Positions 5,139 to 6,019 of a stretch of 6,019 nucleotides of DNA are shown here, piece by piece. Position 1 is the stretch's first letter. The number at the start of each line of letters is the position of its first letter. The notes under the pieces were generated by a model. It saw only the letters and a list, made by a program, of their open reading frames with translations. It was not told the DNA's origin and searched no databases. Made by a program: the position numbers and the translations under genes. Source of the DNA: Chamaesiphon sp. (GTDB lineage: Bacteria; Cyanobacteriota; Cyanobacteriia; Cyanobacteriales; Chamaesiphonaceae); assembly GCA_026786125.1 (NCBI GenBank), contig JAJAYU010000316.1, forward strand, positions 1-6,019, written 5' to 3'.

Positions 5139-6019
5139 GTGTCTTCTAGAGCCTTAAACAAAAAGAAACCTAAACCGATCAGACAACCAGAGGAGCGTGG
5201 CTTCTTGGGTGGGATCAGTCAAATCGCGGGTGGTACCATTTTGGGTGTCACGATGTTAGCTAGTTCTGTCATTGCGGGCGGGTTAGTGGGGTTGGCAATT
5301 AGCTTCCGTAACTTACCAGATGTGCGGGTACTTCGTAGCTATGCACCGACGGAGACTACCTATATTTACGATGTCAAAGGGGTGCAACTGGCGAGTCTCC
5401 ATGATGAAGCCAATCGGGAAGTAGTACCACTCGATCGAATTTCGCCCAATCTGAAACGGGCGTTACTGGCAATCGAAGACGATCGGTTCTATTATCACCA
5501 AGGGGTAAACTTTACAGGTGTGGGACGTGCTTTAGCTGCTAACTTCCGCAAAGGCGGTGTCAGCGAAGGTGGTTCGACGATCACCATGCAGTTGATCAAA
5601 AACTTATTTCTGTCTCAAAAACGTCAATTTAGTCGAAAATTAGCTGAAGCCGTATTATCAATCCGGCTCGAACAAATTTTTCGCAAAGATGAGATTTTGG
5701 AAATGTACCTCAATCAAGTTTATTGGGGACACAATAATTATGGGGTCGAAACTGCCGCCCAAAGTTATTTTAATAAACATGCCTCCGATCTCAATTTACC
5801 AGAAGGGGCAATGATGGCAGGGACGATCGCTGCCCCAGAAAGATATAGCCCATTTAATAATTTTAAAGTAGCCAAGAAACGTCAGGAACAAGTCCTAAAA
5901 CGAATGCTGGATCTTGGTTGGATCAGTGCTGCCGAAGAGAAGAAAGCTAGAGAATATAAACTAAAGCTAGGCAAGATCAAGGCTTGGCCGAGTAGTAAGT
6001 TGCCCTATATTACTGATAC
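5139..6019 (+). CDS. Class A penicillin-binding protein (N-terminal part, GT51 domain)
   Basis: This is a bifunctional peptidoglycan synthase. The visible part is the glycosyltransferase that polymerises lipid II in the periplasm; a transpeptidase domain is expected beyond the window. About 293 codons are seen with no stop. A basic cytoplasmic tail (KKKPKPIRQ, 8-16) is followed by one membrane anchor (about 30-56). GT51 motifs come in order: catalytic-glutamate motif EDDRFYYHQG (113-122, E113), GGSTITMQLIKNLFL (144-158), RKLAEAVLSIRLEQ (166-179, second key glutamate E170), KDEILEMYLNQVYWG (183-197) and GVETAAQSYF (202-211). All key residues are intact. The GTG start at 5139 is the first start after an in-frame TAA at 5112 and gives a normal-length N-terminal tail; no Shine-Dalgarno sequence precedes it. 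The gene is truncated only by the window edge. Which of the several cyanobacterial class A paralogues it is cannot be told. Confidence 0.95.
   Translation, partial: MSSRALNKKKPKPIRQPEERGFLGGISQIAGGTILGVTMLASSVIAGGLVGLAISFRNLPDVRVLRSYAPTETTYIYDVKGVQLASLHDEANREVVPLDRISPNLKRALLAIEDDRFYYHQGVNFTGVGRALAANFRKGGVSEGGSTITMQLIKNLFLSQKRQFSRKLAEAVLSIRLEQIFRKDEILEMYLNQVYWGHNNYGVETAAQSYFNKHASDLNLPEGAMMAGTIAAPERYSPFNNFKVAKKRQEQVLKRMLDLGWISAAEEKKAREYKLKLGKIKAWPSSKLPYITD

Overview
The window looks like cyanobacterial chromosome. The evidence is a minC-minD-minE operon whose proteins have cyanobacterial-style sequences, many CGATCG cores with two complete HIP1 octamers (GCGATCGC), weak or absent Shine-Dalgarno sequences, and short heptameric/octameric tandem repeats between genes. 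The genus cannot be fixed from the sequence alone. There is no sign of a prophage, insertion sequence, CRISPR array, rRNA or tRNA. This is mostly ordinary core genome.

Layout: positions 1-119 hold a cluster of short repeats (an octamer repeat, a GC-rich perfect inverted repeat and a heptamer array). The minus strand then carries the septum-placement operon, transcribed minC (2362-1526), minD (1462-662), minE (431-117). The minD-minE spacer is unusually long (230 bp) and contains small inverted repeats. Going rightward from minC, a small plus-strand ORF with a signal-peptide-like start (2503-2700) is followed by a six-helix ABC-2-type permease (2813-3625). The permease converges on tyrosyl-tRNA synthetase (tyrS, minus, 4897-3650), with only 24 bp between the stops. 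After a 241 bp divergent spacer with candidate promoters and repeats, a class A penicillin-binding protein gene starts on the plus strand (5139, GTG) and runs off the window inside or just after its glycosyltransferase domain.

How the genes relate: MinC, MinD and MinE form one functional unit that restricts FtsZ assembly to midcell. The penicillin-binding protein makes peptidoglycan and so shares the broad theme of cell envelope and division, but it is separated from the min genes by tyrS and the permease and is not in the same operon. The permease has no ATPase gene beside it here. No gap between the called genes exceeds 300 bp. The least explained parts are the small putative secreted protein, the minD-minE spacer, and the repeats abutting the minE stop codon.
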